A DNA stretch of 64,000 nucleotides, from the NCBI GenBank assembly GCA_033032865.1, contig JAWHQI010000060.1, positions 10,496,001-10,560,000 of the forward strand, in the 5' to 3' direction. The number at the start of each line of letters is the position of its first letter. The stretch's first letter is position 1. The position numbers and the translations under genes are program-made. Shown in pieces: positions 10,991 to 21,628 of this stretch. The notes beneath the pieces were generated by a model. It was not told the origin of the DNA, ran no database searches, and saw only the letters and a program-made list of their open reading frames with translations. Source of the stretch: Dactylorhiza incarnata. Its lineage: Eukaryota > Streptophyta > Magnoliopsida > Asparagales > Orchidaceae.

Positions 10991-11465
10991 ATATTACATA
11001 TTCTTTGTGTAATTATTTTGTCTTGTTTTCAATTTTGTAGGAATATGGAGACCATAAACATCAGAGAGGAGAAGAGGATGGGAAGAAAATAGGGGCTTTA
11101 ATGACTTTTTGTTTCCAGTGTTTTCCCTACTTTAATGAAATTCATGTGTGATTCAGTTGATTTGTTTGCTGGTGCTCCACATATTATGTTAAGTTTCTTG
11201 CTTTGGTTTGTTGTTAATAATATTGTGGTGCCTTTAACAATTTTAGAAAATTTGTGGTGCCTTCAACAAAAAAGTGCGATTATCCAAAAGTGTGGTGCCT
11301 TTAACAGTTTACTTTAATTATTTAAATATAAGTGCACATTAATATGAAGACATGTATGACATTCAAGTCTTCTTCATTTTTTTAATCATTATATCTCACA
11401 TGTCATATATAAAATAAAGACAACGTTTAAGTATCACAAATTTGTATCATATCCTAATTAGGAGG
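10991..11465. other. AT-rich stretch, nothing recognised
   Basis: A possible acceptor (TTTTGTAG near 11038) and a short tail of the OTU-type ORF are followed by AT-rich DNA. The phrase GTGGTGCCTT(C/T)AACA is repeated three times (11224-11310). Confidence 0.4.
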
Positions 11466-13530
11466 TGTAACGCCCCATTCCTCCCTCTACTAGACAAAGG
11501 GTGCATTGTCGAAGAGTGTGTCGAGCAGAGGCGTACGAGATTCATTTTTGGAGTATACTAGGGCTCACATGCCCTGAGCACACATAGTGTGCTCTGGGCG
11601 TGTGGAAGCACACGCCCAGTGACTTTCCATGCACACGTTGTGTGATTGCCTAAGGTTCTCTTCGAGTTACTATGTCGGAGTATACGCCATGAGCACACAT
11701 TGTATTTCCAGGGCTTGTGGTCGATGTAAACAATTCTGGTAGGTTGTTTTCAGTCCTTGATCTTTGGGGATGCATTGGATGAAGGGTTGGGATCCTCGCC
11801 TGATATGTTTTGCTCGGGATTTATGACCTAATAGGCCTCATTTTACCTCATTTTCACTTGGATTTAGAGTTGTGAAAGGAGAGGAGGTCGAGAAAGAAGG
11901 AGTAACCATTGCAGGTTCCCGGGCTTCAACAGTCTAATTGATGAACCGTCTCCGTCATCGAGGAGAGCTCGCCTTCCTCTACAAGTGCATCTCATCCTCC
12001 TCATCATCCATGATCGGAAAGCGCAGTTTGAGGGTAACAATCCCTTCTTCCAGTCTTAGGATTCGCTTTCCTTCTTGTTTTCATGAATTTCTTGTGAAAG
12101 ATCCATACTCTCACTAATTAGTGGAGTATTGAACTCCTTGGTTCGTATGAACCATGGAATGTGGGATTGCGACATCAGCATTTCTTAGATTCATATTCCC
12201 GGTGATCGATTCTGGTTTATGAATTGTGTATAAAGCCTACTCGTGGCCTCGTTCATGTAACGATGATGTTGTATGACGCTCTTTTAAGGATCCTTGACAT
12301 GATGCAACGCGGAGATAAATCCATGGATTTTCATTGGTATGAGTCTGCAAGGTGGATTTAATGCCAATTAATCTACCCATGTATTTTCATAGTTAGATTC
12401 AAGGTTGTGCTCGAAAAGCCCCTTGAATAAGTTTCTCTTTAGCGTTGTGTTCACTTTCGATGTTAGTTGAGATAGATTATGTGAAGCACACATCAATGAT
12501 TCATATTGAAAATATTTAGCCATAAATTCTAATTAGGATTTATACGAGCTTGTAATGAAGTATTCATTCTTATGTTGTGTTTCATATGTGTGAATGTGAT
12601 AGCGAGTTTGTTGGCAGTAAAACCCGAGAGCAACGTCGTCATCCTTAAGGTTAGAGATGTTGGTAGAGGGTCCAGTGACTCCGGGTATGACCGACCACCC
12701 TTATATTATAAAGAGTTAGTTGGGGAACCCGTGAGCGGGGTATAACTGGCCACTCTCTAACCACTTCGTGGATTGAATCATCATGAGTGTGATTAACATG
12801 TGTTGTGTAATGCTATGTTATACTCATGACGTGCATGTGTAGGAGTCACGATTTCCCCTGGAGAATTACCCGACACATATTCATATTGCATGGTAGGCCC
12901 CCTTTTTATATTAACAACACATATTGACGTACTTGATGCATGTGAACAGCCCAAACTGTTTAGTGTAGCTTTTCATAACTGTTTTATTATATTTCTCTAT
13001 GAAGTGTTGACTTCCAGGGTGATGTGATTCTTCGGGATCCGTAAGGGATGGTTAAGAGGAGTGGGTTGTTACAATGTGTTGGTTAGCTATCGCTGACCCT
13101 CGTTTACAGCTGATGAATATTTGGTTGCAGAGTGCATTGAAAGGAGCGGATTCTAAAATGCCCACTAAGGAATATACCTCGCGAAGTGCTTAGCTTTCGA
13201 TTTTCCCTTCATGCTTACTTTTGAGCCCCCGTGCTCTGGGTTTTATTCTATGTTTTAGTATATTGATATAACTCATATAAGGGTCATAAGGCCCATGGAT
13301 ACTCTCTTATCTATTTTCCTTTAGGATATTTAGTGGTGGACAAGCTTTGTCTTTATTTTAAAATGAGAATAGTTTTCTATTCCACGCGAAATTACATTTA
13401 TGAACTCGAGTTTGTAGTTTTAATTTTAGGGTTTTTCTTATATCACTTTATAATGCTTGAGCTTGTTGGTGTTCTATGCAGTGGGACGGCCGGACCCATA
13501 CCATACCTCAAATACAGGTGGAATGTTACA
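11466..13530 (+). mobile_element. LTR-like block B, probably a solo LTR (about 2.1 kb)
   Basis: The block begins TGTAACGCCCC, the same style of start as the reverse-complement ends of J and other LTRs here, and ends GGAATGTTACA. It is non-coding, with exon/intron-like junctions (for example GTGTTCTATGCAG near 13470-13482) as seen in the LTR leaders of A, C and E. The flanks GGAGG and AGATC do not match, so the target duplication is lost or the ends are imprecise. An internal GTTGTTACA at 13066-13074 is an alternative right end. Confidence 0.5.
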
Positions 13531-13708
13531 AGATCCATGAATAAAATTATGTAATCAATTGAATCTCATCACTTATCATTCAACACTTTTTCTTTCACGT
13601 GTCTTTCTCTATGCCATCAATACGAAACACACAATTTTTGGCATTTTCAAGCATACTCAGGCATATTCGATAGTAGACAAAACTGTCTGTCTGAAGCTTT
13701 TCTTATCT

Positions 13709-13709
13709 A

Positions 13710-13744
<35 letters not shown>

Positions 13745-13865
13745 GAACCCATATAGTCCCCAATCATTGGGGGTATGGGCGGGGGAAGATTGGAAACAGA
13801 CCTAACCTTTGGCACTATGCACAAAGTGGCTTCTCTCAGAGGAGAAAGACCTAAACTTTGACAAT
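13709..13865 (-). mobile_element. 3' part of a TS-like SINE ending in (TTG)n
   Basis: Read on the minus strand, the sequence runs through GGTTAGGTCTG, CCCCAATGATTGGGG and ACTATATGGGTTCTG into a (GTT)n tail (13709-13744 on the plus strand as AAC repeats). This is the usual 3' end of plant tRNA-derived SINEs of the TS type. The tRNA-like head with A and B boxes is not evident, so the copy is 5'-truncated or decayed. A 45-bp piece around GCACAAAGTGGCT is duplicated at 13820-13885. Confidence 0.6.
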
Positions 13866-13930
13866 AAATGCACAAAGTGGCTGCTCACAGAGTACCACTA
13901 AAATAGTGCCCCTTATACTATCGCGTTTGC

Positions 13931-14690
13931 TGCGGAATCATGCCCTCAAATCAAAGCCAAAGACATCAGAGAGGGCAGACCCAAGAATCCATTTTGATTT
14001 ATGTGCACATAACCATGCTTTCTTCAAACCAAAAGAAAAAAAAAATTGAGAATTTCGAGGATGGGTTTCCGATAGTTTCCCAACTCCGAAATGTTTCAGA
14101 TACAAGTATTCTAGCTTCATGGGCAAATACTTCAATAGTGCCATAACTAGACAAACATTTCAGTCTTTATGCAACAAGTCGAGTATAGATGCATTTATGC
14201 TCCATCCTAAGGAGAAATATTCGCATGATTATTAGCATGAACTTGCCACAATTATTACTTTCCTATTCCGTTTACAGGACAACATAAGCACGCAGTCTGG
14301 ACACAGGTTCCTCAGTAATTTGGTTTGGGAATCATAAACTTTCGGGCACTGACGTATAAAATTAAATCTATGTGCTGCTCTTGCACACCTATATATAGAA
14401 ATTTCTTTGAATTAGCCAAAATTGTATCTCTTTTGAGTCGTGATCAAGTAAGAAGAACCTCAGAATCTGCGTTAGAACCACAATTTCCGTTGGAAGGTCC
14501 AAATGGCCTCTAAAATCAATTATAAACGCATTAAGTCAGTAACCACGGAGTTTCTATCTTCAGGGGTACTCCGACAGCTCAAACCTACGCTTTTCATCGG
14601 AAGGATTCGAGCGAAAACAAGAGAAGATAGTGGCCAAGATTTATGTAATTAAATTTATCAAAAAGGATGTTGAATGATGGTTTGGAATAC
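13931..14690. other. Presumed intron 1 side of the AP-4 sigma gene; no further exon found
   Basis: I searched the minus strand for the second AP-4 sigma exon (expected to begin with a Cys-Ser-Phe-Val-like reading) and did not find it here or further left in the window. The stretch is ordinary AT-rich DNA with no other recognisable gene. Confidence 0.4.
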
Positions 14691-14831
14691 CTGCTGATCG
14701 GTGCGAGCGAGGCATTTTCTGACGATCTCGCCTTCGAGGGCTCGTCGCTCCTCTAGGGTTAAGTACTCGTAGTACTGGGCCAAACGAGTTTGTCCCTGCT
14801 TGTTCACCATCAGCACAAATCGAATCCCCAT
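14691..14831 (-). CDS. AP4S: First coding exon of AP-4 complex subunit sigma (47 codons)
   Basis: On the minus strand an ATG at 14831 opens a frame reading MGIRFVLMVNKQGQTRLAQY, then EYLTLEERRALEGE and ending KCLARTDQQ. This is the N-terminus of the small (sigma) subunit of the AP-4 adaptor complex, which helps select cargo on trans-Golgi vesicles. The exon ends CAG|GTATTC, a good splice donor (the GT complements 14689-14690), in phase 0. Only this exon (about a third of the usual 140-145 residues) is present. No stop or frameshift occurs in it. Downstream coding exons are missing from the window's left 14.6 kb. Either the first intron is very long and filled with transposons, or this is an exon fragment. 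The identification comes from memory of the family and is strong. Confidence 0.82.
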
Positions 14832-15623
14832 CTCCGCCCTCGTATCCTCTCGACCACTCCGGGCGGTGCCGGAAATTGATTTTCAACGGCGCTGGAGCTT
14901 CAGGATTTAGAATTAGCGCCGTACCCGGTGTTATTTCAGGGGAATTGATAAATAGACACCGTATTCAGGGTTAAGTACTCGTAGTAATGAAAATAATATT
15001 AAATATTATATAATCTTAATAAAAAATACTAAATATAAATAAAAATGGTGTTATTAAGTTAAAATAATGAAAATAATATTGAAAAAAACAGTACAATAAT
15101 TTTTTTTATATATAGCGCGACAGTGCACGGGGCCCGTGCGGCCACGATAGTGCCTGACCACAACATTGCCTTGGTGATGACACTATTGCCGCTTGCAGAC
15201 CCCTAAGGGCAGTCGCGTCGGGGGAATGCAATCGTGCGTATGTGTTGGGGGGCTGTTGGCGGCTGGAATTTTGTCGTTGGGGCAATGTCGTGATTGAAGT
15301 ACTGTCGTGGCCGCACGAGGAGCCTTACATTCTCTCTCATATAGCCTAATTTTCTTATACACACACGCGCGCACGCGAGCATCTTCGCAAGGTCATCACC
15401 CATGCTCGATGATCTCGGACGGGCTTCGCCCACATGAAACTCATGCTCGCCGCTCGCACACCACTGTCACGACATATTTAATTTGTCGCTCAATCACTTC
15501 GACTGTGGGGTGCGAGTATCGAATATAAAGTTTTAGTATCTATTATATTTAATTTTTTAATAAAATAACTATTAGATGCGGCCCCCTCTCTCTTCCCTCT
15601 CTCTCTCATGGATGCGGGCCCCG
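14832..15623 (-). other. 5' side of the AP-4 sigma exon: presumed UTR and promoter region
   Basis: This is the upstream DNA of the minus-strand AP-4 sigma exon, cut by insertion of element C at 15629. A 20-bp piece of the exon (AGGGTTAAGTACTCGTAGTA, 14755-14774) recurs exactly at 14967-14986. An AT-rich repeat with AATGAAAATAATATT occurs at 14985 and 15065. Near 15580-15623 is a CT-rich run. No other gene was recognised. Confidence 0.4.
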
Positions 15624-15628
15624 CCACC

Positions 15629-17480
15629 TGTGACGTCGTTAAAATCATTACAGGTACTATTAATATTGTACAAATATTTAAATTCATGTGGTGTACAAAT
15701 AATTAAATTTAAATAAGGTGGATAGTCATAAATCAAGGAGGAGAGGGGTGAAGATATTCTATTGGCAAACCAAGAGGGTTGGGCCGGTTAAAGTACTAAA
15801 TTAGGCCAAATTGGCCGGACAAGAGGGCTGGTGAGTCACGGTTCACGTGGGGAGCTTACAAGAGGCGGTGCGGTTTAGTATTAAGGAGCCGCTGACCCTG
15901 TATTCCTTCCCAGCACACGCGAGTACCCGCGCAGGCGGAAGAAGAGCGATCGGCGCCGCACCCTCCAGCAGCCCTCAATCTCCTCCGTTTTCTTTGATTT
16001 TTCTTCCATTAGGAAGGTAATCCTTCCTTCTCAACTCCTCTTGAGTTTTGCTTGGATTAGTTGCCCCGTTTTTCTTAGCCGAAAACCCTAAACTTTCCCC
16101 CGATAGTTTACCTCCTCTTGAATTTTAGAATGATTTGCAAGCTTAATACATGTCTTCCTTTCAATTTTATGCAAGAAATCCTTCAACCCTAGTTTAGTAA
16201 TTGGTTATTTCATTCCTAATTTCATCACCTAGTTCCTATTAAATGGAAACTAGGTCATGATGTTGTTGGCTTAGGAAATTAGAAGAACTAACCATGTTTA
16301 CTTATTAGGGCAGCCAACTATAGTTTGCAAGGGTTTAGGCATGGGGTTAGGGGATTGGAGGTCCTTACACTAAGGAATTAAAAATATGAGTATATGTCCA
16401 CCTTAAAAATGCTAGGGCAGCAATAGGAAAGTGAGAAATGGTGTAATATGAGTCTATTAAGAGAAGATCTTATTAGAAGTATGCTCATCTTATAATGGGA
16501 ATTTTTAGGGCATGGCGTCTCAAGGTAGAGGAAAGGGGGATGAACCCAGCAAGGACAAAGGCAAGGGCAAAGTTGGGATGAGTTCTTATTTTATGTCTTT
16601 TCATTCAATTGCTTTTCATATTTATTTGTATGATATAGTTAGCAATAATGATGGTAGAATGAAAACATAATAAGAAAAGAAGAGTAAAGCAAAAGATATG
16701 ATAGTACGAGTTGGGCAGAATTAATGGTTAACCCGAACGAAAAGGCAGGGAGAATAACCTTCTCACATGTATATTAAATATCTGTACGAGTCAAGGGTAC
16801 AAAATGAGAATTGGCAAAATAAGTGTACGAGTCAAGGTTACGCGTTGCCAGTTTAACGTGCGAGTAAAGGGCACGTAAAATATACATGAATTTGAATTTA
16901 ACCTTAATAATACCCATAAGGAAAGAATAAGACTAAGACATCATATAATCAAAGATTTATAAGTAAAGGAAATAAACCCAAGATATGGTGAAAATTAAGA
17001 ATTCACATAGTCCTTTGACTATTAACTATAATACTAAACAGGTCAAGGAGGAAGTCACTCTCATTATAGTTAGTTCTTTTCGTCAAGCAAAGAGGTATAG
17101 TCTTTGGGTGGAGGTGACTACTGCAGTGTTTGAAGTGCTCGATGCGTACAGAGAGGTGCAAGGATCTGGAGTGTCCCCATGACGAATCAATTTTATTTCA
17201 AATAGAGTATGTAGTCTCCGCATCTGATGTATATATGTACATAGAGTTTGCTTAGTTTTGTAGCACTTTTGGTAAGCCCCTTTTTGATGTGTATAGGGCT
17301 ACCAGTTGTACTATTGTACCTTGTTATCAGATAATAATGAAATGAAATGATTTTATTTTGTCTTTACACTTTACTTTTTGTACTCTATCATATATTGCTT
17401 CACTCTGGATATTTGGCCTTGCTCTCTGATGTAAGTAAGTTAGTATAATTGTAGCGGTAGCCGCTAAGTGGGTCGTTACA
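15629..17480 (+). repeat. 5' LTR of element C (1852 bp)
   Basis: The LTR has TG...CA ends and is matched by the 3' LTR at 49329-51198. It holds a small coding exon for the start of gag (16512-16577). The donor after that exon is altered here (GGG|ATGAGT), whereas in the 3' LTR it is GGG|GTGAGT. There is no clear TATA box; TAGTATTAAGGAG at 15877-15889 is a weak candidate. Confidence 0.9.
16512..16577 (+). CDS. gag: LTR-embedded first exon of gag, element C 5' LTR (donor mutated)
   Basis: An ATG opens a 22-codon, Gly/Lys-rich reading (MASQGRGKGDEPSKDKGKGK, then VG). In the 3' LTR copy (50228-50293) it ends exactly at a consensus donor, GGG|GTGAGT. Here the donor is ATGAGT and therefore broken. 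The exon is phase 0 at its end, and the internal acceptor CATTACAG|GAACC at 17613/17614 opens gag exon 2 in phase 0, so the two would join in frame across the LTR end and primer-binding site. Coding status is inference from frame, splice sites and the parallel case in element E. Confidence 0.5.
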
Positions 17481-17485
17481 ATTTA

Positions 17486-17497
17486 TTGGTATCAGAG
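17486..17497 (+). other. Primer-binding site of element C (initiator Met tRNA)
   Basis: TGGTATCAGAGC, complementary to the 3' end of plant initiator tRNA-Met, lies 5 bp after the LTR end. It primes minus-strand cDNA synthesis and would lie inside the proposed gag intron. Confidence 0.9.
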
Positions 17498-17613
17498 CAG
17501 GTTTGAATCTTTGGGGTGATATGAGTACTTGAAGGAAATGTGAATGACAAATTAAACTGACTTATGATACGTTATCTTATAGCCGAAACTTGAACTTAAA
17601 TTCCTCATTACAG

Positions 17614-17873
17614 GAACCTCAACCTCCCCGAACGTATATGAGTAGAAGACAAAGAGAAGAATTAGAAAGAGAACAAGTTGATACAGAGGAAAGTTATAGT
17701 TCTGGAAGGTCAAATCCTCCTTTAGCGGAAATTATGCAAGCGTTGGCAGAAGCTATTAGAATGGGCAATACTGCACAGCACATGCAGCAGTTGATATGCA
17801 TCTAAAATAGTTCTTAGATATGAGGCCCCCAATCTTTCGTGGTGGCTTAACATCGATGGAGACAGAGGACTGG
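17614..17873 (+). pseudogene. gag: Gag exon 2 of element C, N-terminal part, cut by element D
   Basis: The reading starts at the acceptor CATTACAG|GAACC: EPQPPRTYMSRRQ, then a charged stretch and LAEIMQALAEAIRMGN. The frame meets TAA at 17803. In the next frame the hallmark RPPIFRGGLTSMETED of chromovirus Gag follows at about 17822-17869, so there is a frameshift near 17800. Element D interrupts the gene at 17873, with its ACTGG target duplication taken from the gag sequence. The Gag core resumes at 38569. Confidence 0.75.
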
Positions 17874-18227
17874 TGTTGAAACCAGAGAACTGGTCTCGAC
17901 ATTCGAAAGGGGGATGCAGCTAACCCTTACTTGACCCGAGCTAGAACCCCTGACTGGTTGCTAAGAACTAGAAGATCCTACCCTTAAAGAACACTTGAGT
18001 CCAAAAATGGACCCCTTAAGATGCAGCGTGGAGGTCACACCACACACCCGGAAGCTCACAAGGAACTTCCCCTCCCAAGCCAATGCTAAGCCTGGGCACC
18101 TTGGAGGGCACTAAGGACCACCTCACCGTCAACCTTCAATGACAGGGGGAGGAGGTAGTGCTTGCTCACAAGACACACATGAGGAGAGGGGTGGAGACCA
18201 ACCCTTCCCAAGGTGCCCATGGGGGTC

Positions 18228-18235
18228 TATTTATA
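18228..18235 (-). promoter_or_regulatory. TATA box in the element D 3' LTR
   Basis: The plus strand reads TATTTATA, so TATAAATA is on the minus strand, correctly placed for transcription of D leftwards. The same motif is in the 5' LTR at 37988-37995. Confidence 0.6.
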
Positions 18236-18364
18236 GACTTCCCAAAATTGGGATGCGGATACCCAAAATTCTGCTATCCGCAGCTCAACCACGAAGCTGA
18301 ACGATCAAAATAAGAGGGGGCGAGTGGAGGACGAGATGTCCACTCCCCCCCTCGCTGGGGGTCG

Positions 18365-18695
18365 AACGAGTGGACCGAGGTCCACCGCCCTGGCTGGGTG
18401 AGTGGACCTCACGGTCCACCGCCCTGGCTGGGCGAGTGGACGTCACGGTCCACTCCACCCTTCGGGCGAGTGGACCCTTAGTCCACTCGCCCAACTGCAT
18501 GGGTCGAGTGGACCATGGGTCCACTCGCCCTCACCCTGGGGCGAGTGGACCCTTGGTCCACTCGCCCCCCCCCCCCCCCCCCCACTCGAATGAGTGGACC
18601 AAGGGTCCACTTGCCCGAGTCCTTGGGCGAGTGGACCAAGGGTCCACTCGCCCGGGGCCTTGGGCGAGTGGAATCAAGGTCCACTCGACCAAGGA
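18365..18695. repeat. Palindromic tandem array in the D 3' LTR (GGGCGAGTGGACC hairpins)
   Basis: Repeated units each hold GGGCGAGTGGACC, a short spacer (for example AAG) and GGTCCACTCGCCC, so each unit is a near-perfect hairpin. Units are about 37 bp and partly degenerate on the left. C runs interrupt the array near 18566-18585 and 18700-18715. The related array in the other LTR is at 38090-38445. Confidence 0.85.
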
Positions 18696-18959
18696 AATCT
18701 GCCCCCCCCCCCCCCGGCCTTCTCTTTTTGGTCTTTGACGACCTCCGATGGGTCGGTCTACTGCGCCACGTTCACCCTCTCTACCAAGACCTCATCCGCG
18801 TCGGGTCACACCGACTCGGAAAATATGACGGTTGTACACAATCCCTGCTCTTTTCGAGCTCTTCTTAAGCTCGGAAAGTAAGTCCAACCCACCCATTTGA
18901 CGAGTAGGCGGGGCCTTAGGGGAATCCAAGGAGGGCCCTGCCAACGAGTTACTCTTGCC

Positions 18960-20070
18960 GAGTTTTTCAGCTAAACCTGACTTGAGGCGGAAGGCGAACC
19001 TTTCTCCACTTAACAACCCTCCTGTGAGTCGAGCTCAACTGGAGGTGGAGAAAGCTCAACACCTTAGGTCGAACTAAACTTGACCTGAGGTGGAAGAAAA
19101 CTCAACACCTCTAGTCAAGCCGAACTCGACCTGAGGTGGAAGGCAAACCTTTCTCCACTTAACAACCCTCGTGTCAGCCGAGCTCAACTAGAGGTGGAGA
19201 AAGCTCAACACCTTAGGTCGAACTAAACTTGACCTGAGGTGGAAGGCAAACCTTTCTCCACTTAACAACCCTCCTGTGAGCCAAGCTCAACTAGAGGTGG
19301 AGAAAGCTCAACACCTTAGGTCGAACTAAACTTGACCCGAGGTGAGAGGCAAAACCTTTCTCCACTTAACAACCCTCCTGTGAGCCGAGCTCAACTGGAG
19401 GTGGAGAAAGCTCAACACCTTAGGTCGAACTAAACTTGACCTGAGGTGGAAGAAAACTCAACACCTCTAGTCGAGCCGAACTCGACCTGAGGTGGAAGAC
19501 AAACCTTTCTCTACTTAACAACCCTCCTGTGAGCCGAGCTCAACTGGAGGTGGAGAAAGCTCAACACCTTAGGTCGAACTAAACTTGACCTGAGGTGGGA
19601 GGCAAAACCTTTCTCCACTGAACAACCCTCCTGTTATCCGAGCTCAACTAGAGGTGGAGAAAGCTCAACACCTTAGGTCGAACTAAACTTGACCTGAGGT
19701 GGAAGAAAACTCAACATCTCTAGTCGAGCCGAACTCGACCTGAGGTGTAAGGCAAACCTTTCTCCACTTAACAACCCGCCTGTGAGCCGATCTCAACTGG
19801 AGGTGGAGAAAGCTCAACACCGTAGGTCGAACTAAACTTGACCTGAGGTGGGAGGCAAAACATTTCTCCACTTAACAACCCTCCTGTGAGCCGAGCTCAA
19901 CTGGAGGTGGAGAAAGCTCAACACCTTAGGTCGACTTAAACTTGACCTGATGTGGGAGGCAAAACCTTTCTCCACTTAACGACCCTCCTGTGAACCGAGC
20001 TCAACTGGAGGTGGAGAAAGCTCAACACCTATGGTCGAGCTAAACTCGACCTGAGGCGGGGGAAAAATCA
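18960..20070. repeat. Tandem array 1 of element D (about 118-bp units with variants)
   Basis: Units run through GCTCAACTGGAGGTGGAGAA, AGGTCGAACTAAACTTGACC, and CCTTTCTCCACTTAACAACC. About nine copies are seen, some with an extra ~64-bp piece (ACTCAACACCTCTAGTCGAG). Nothing is coding. The array lies in the region behind gag in D's own orientation. Confidence 0.85.
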
Positions 20071-20084
20071 ACATCTTTCCAAAC

Positions 20085-20358
20085 CAACTGGGGGCGGAGA
20101 ACCAGTCCACGTCCTAGGTGCTTACCTCACCTGGAGGCGAAGGAACTCAACCATCTTACCAAAGAAACTGGGGGCAAAGAACCAGTTCACGTCCTAGGTG
20201 CTTACCTCACTTGGAGGCGGAGGAACTCAACCATCTTATCAAAGCAACTGGGGGCAGAGAACCAGTCCACGTCGTAGGTGCTTACCTCACCTGGAGGCAG
20301 AGGAACTTAACCATCTTACCAAAGCGATTGGGGGCAGAGAACTAGTCCACGTCCTAGT
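20085..20358. repeat. Tandem array 2 of element D (80-bp units), left half
   Basis: The 80-bp unit contains CTGGGGGCAGAGAACCAGTC, TCCTAGGTGCTTACCTCACC and AACTCAACCATCTTACCAAA. About three and a half copies precede the insertion of E at 20359. The array continues at 34643. Confidence 0.88.
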
Positions 20359-20490
20359 TGTAACATCCCGACTTTTATTGGGCCACTAGACCCTAGTGAG
20401 CCCAATAAAAGTAGGCCCGAGCGGTAGAAAACTACCATTTTAAGTAATGTTGCGCGCCGCAATTAAGTCATTGGGGTGTAGTGATCAAAT

Positions 20491-21190
20491 GAACCCCGAA
20501 TTGACTTCCGTCAGTTCCGTTAGACTCGTATGAACAATACGAGCGCAACGGAATTCGTTGCACTGCGATCCAAGATTGTTTGGAGAAAACGACCATTTCG
20601 GGTGTCGTAGCGCGCCACTACCTCATTATTATGAATAGTGACCGTACGAACCCCGAATTGACTTCCGTCAGTTCCGTTAGACTCGTATGAACAATATGAG
20701 CGCAATGGAATTCGTTGCACTGCGATCCGAGATCGTTTGGAGAAAAAGACCATTTCGGGTGTCGTAGCGCGCCACTACCTCATTATTATGAATAGTGACC
20801 GTACGAACCCCGAATTGACTTCCGTCAGTTCCGTTAGACTCGTATGAACAATACGAGCGCAACGGAATTCTTTGCACTGCGATCCGAGATCGTTTGGAGG
20901 AAAACGACCATTTCGGGTGTCGTAGCGCGCACTACCTCATTATTATGAATAGTGGCCGTACGAACTCCGAATTGACTTCCGTCAGTTCCGTTAGACTCGT
21001 ATAAACAATACAAGCGCAATGGAATTCGTTGCACTTCGATCTGAGGTCGTTTGGAGAAAACGACCATTTCGGGTGTCGTAGCGCGCCACAACCTCATTAT
21101 TATGAATAGCGACCGTACTAACCCCGAATTGACTCCCGTCATTTCTGTTAGACTCGTATGAACAATACGAGCGCAACGGAATTCGTTGCA
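20491..21190. repeat. 157-bp tandem array in the E 5' LTR
   Basis: About four and a half units begin at AACCCCGAATTGACTTCCGT and run through CGTTAGACTCGTATGAACAA and TCGTAGCGCGCCACTACC. The same array is at 30131-30830 in the 3' LTR, and a diverged version occurs in H (about 52000-52780). It lies upstream of the TATA box, where enhancer repeats would be expected. Confidence 0.88.
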
Positions 21191-21577
21191 CCTCGATTCA
21201 ATGTCGTATGGAGAGTATGCCATTTTAGGGCTATGCAGACCACATCAGTGCAACGCGCAAAATATAAAGCGCATGAACCCGACATCAGCCCCGGCAAATC
21301 ATAATGGACCCATGGATCATGGAAGACCCCGCCCTAGGTTAACCTCGGTCAGACCCCCCCCCCCCCCACCCCCCCCCCCTACCCCGGCTTGAAATTTATT
21401 GGGAAATGAAAAGAAAAGGGGGGGGGGGGGGAGGAGAGAGAAAGCCCCCCCAAGAAAGGGGGCTGCCCGTGAATAGGCAACCCCTATTTGGGGCAAAGTG
21501 GGCAGGAGAGAGAGAAGGGAGGGGAGGGGGAGAAAATATCTTCCCCTCCCTTATCCCCACGTGGGGGAAAAGGAGGA

Positions 21578-21610
<33 letters not shown>

Positions 21611-21621
21611 CTCCCCCTTCC

Positions 21622-21628
21622 TATAAAA
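21622..21628 (+). promoter_or_regulatory. TATA box of the E 5' LTR
   Basis: TATAAAA follows a long G run and CTCCCCCTTCC. The expected transcription start is about 30 bp downstream, near 21655. The same box is at 31229-31235 in the 3' LTR. Confidence 0.65.

Larger units (their letters stand above)
17874..18838 (-). repeat. 3' LTR of element D (965 bp)
   Basis: The LTR starts TGTTGAAACCAGAG on the plus strand and ends GGTTGTACA. It matches 37634-38563 closely. A minus-strand TATAAATA lies at 18228-18235, and an array of inverted repeats lies at about 18365-18690. Confidence 0.88.

Noticed and set aside
11466..13530. Perfect target duplication around block B
   Set aside because: The bases next to the chosen ends (GGAGG and AGATC) do not match, so a solo-LTR call cannot be confirmed that way.
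20520..21223. Repeated minus-strand ORFs with RIPLRSYCSYESNGTDGSQF
   Set aside because: They are translations of the 157-bp tandem array in the LTR, not a gene.
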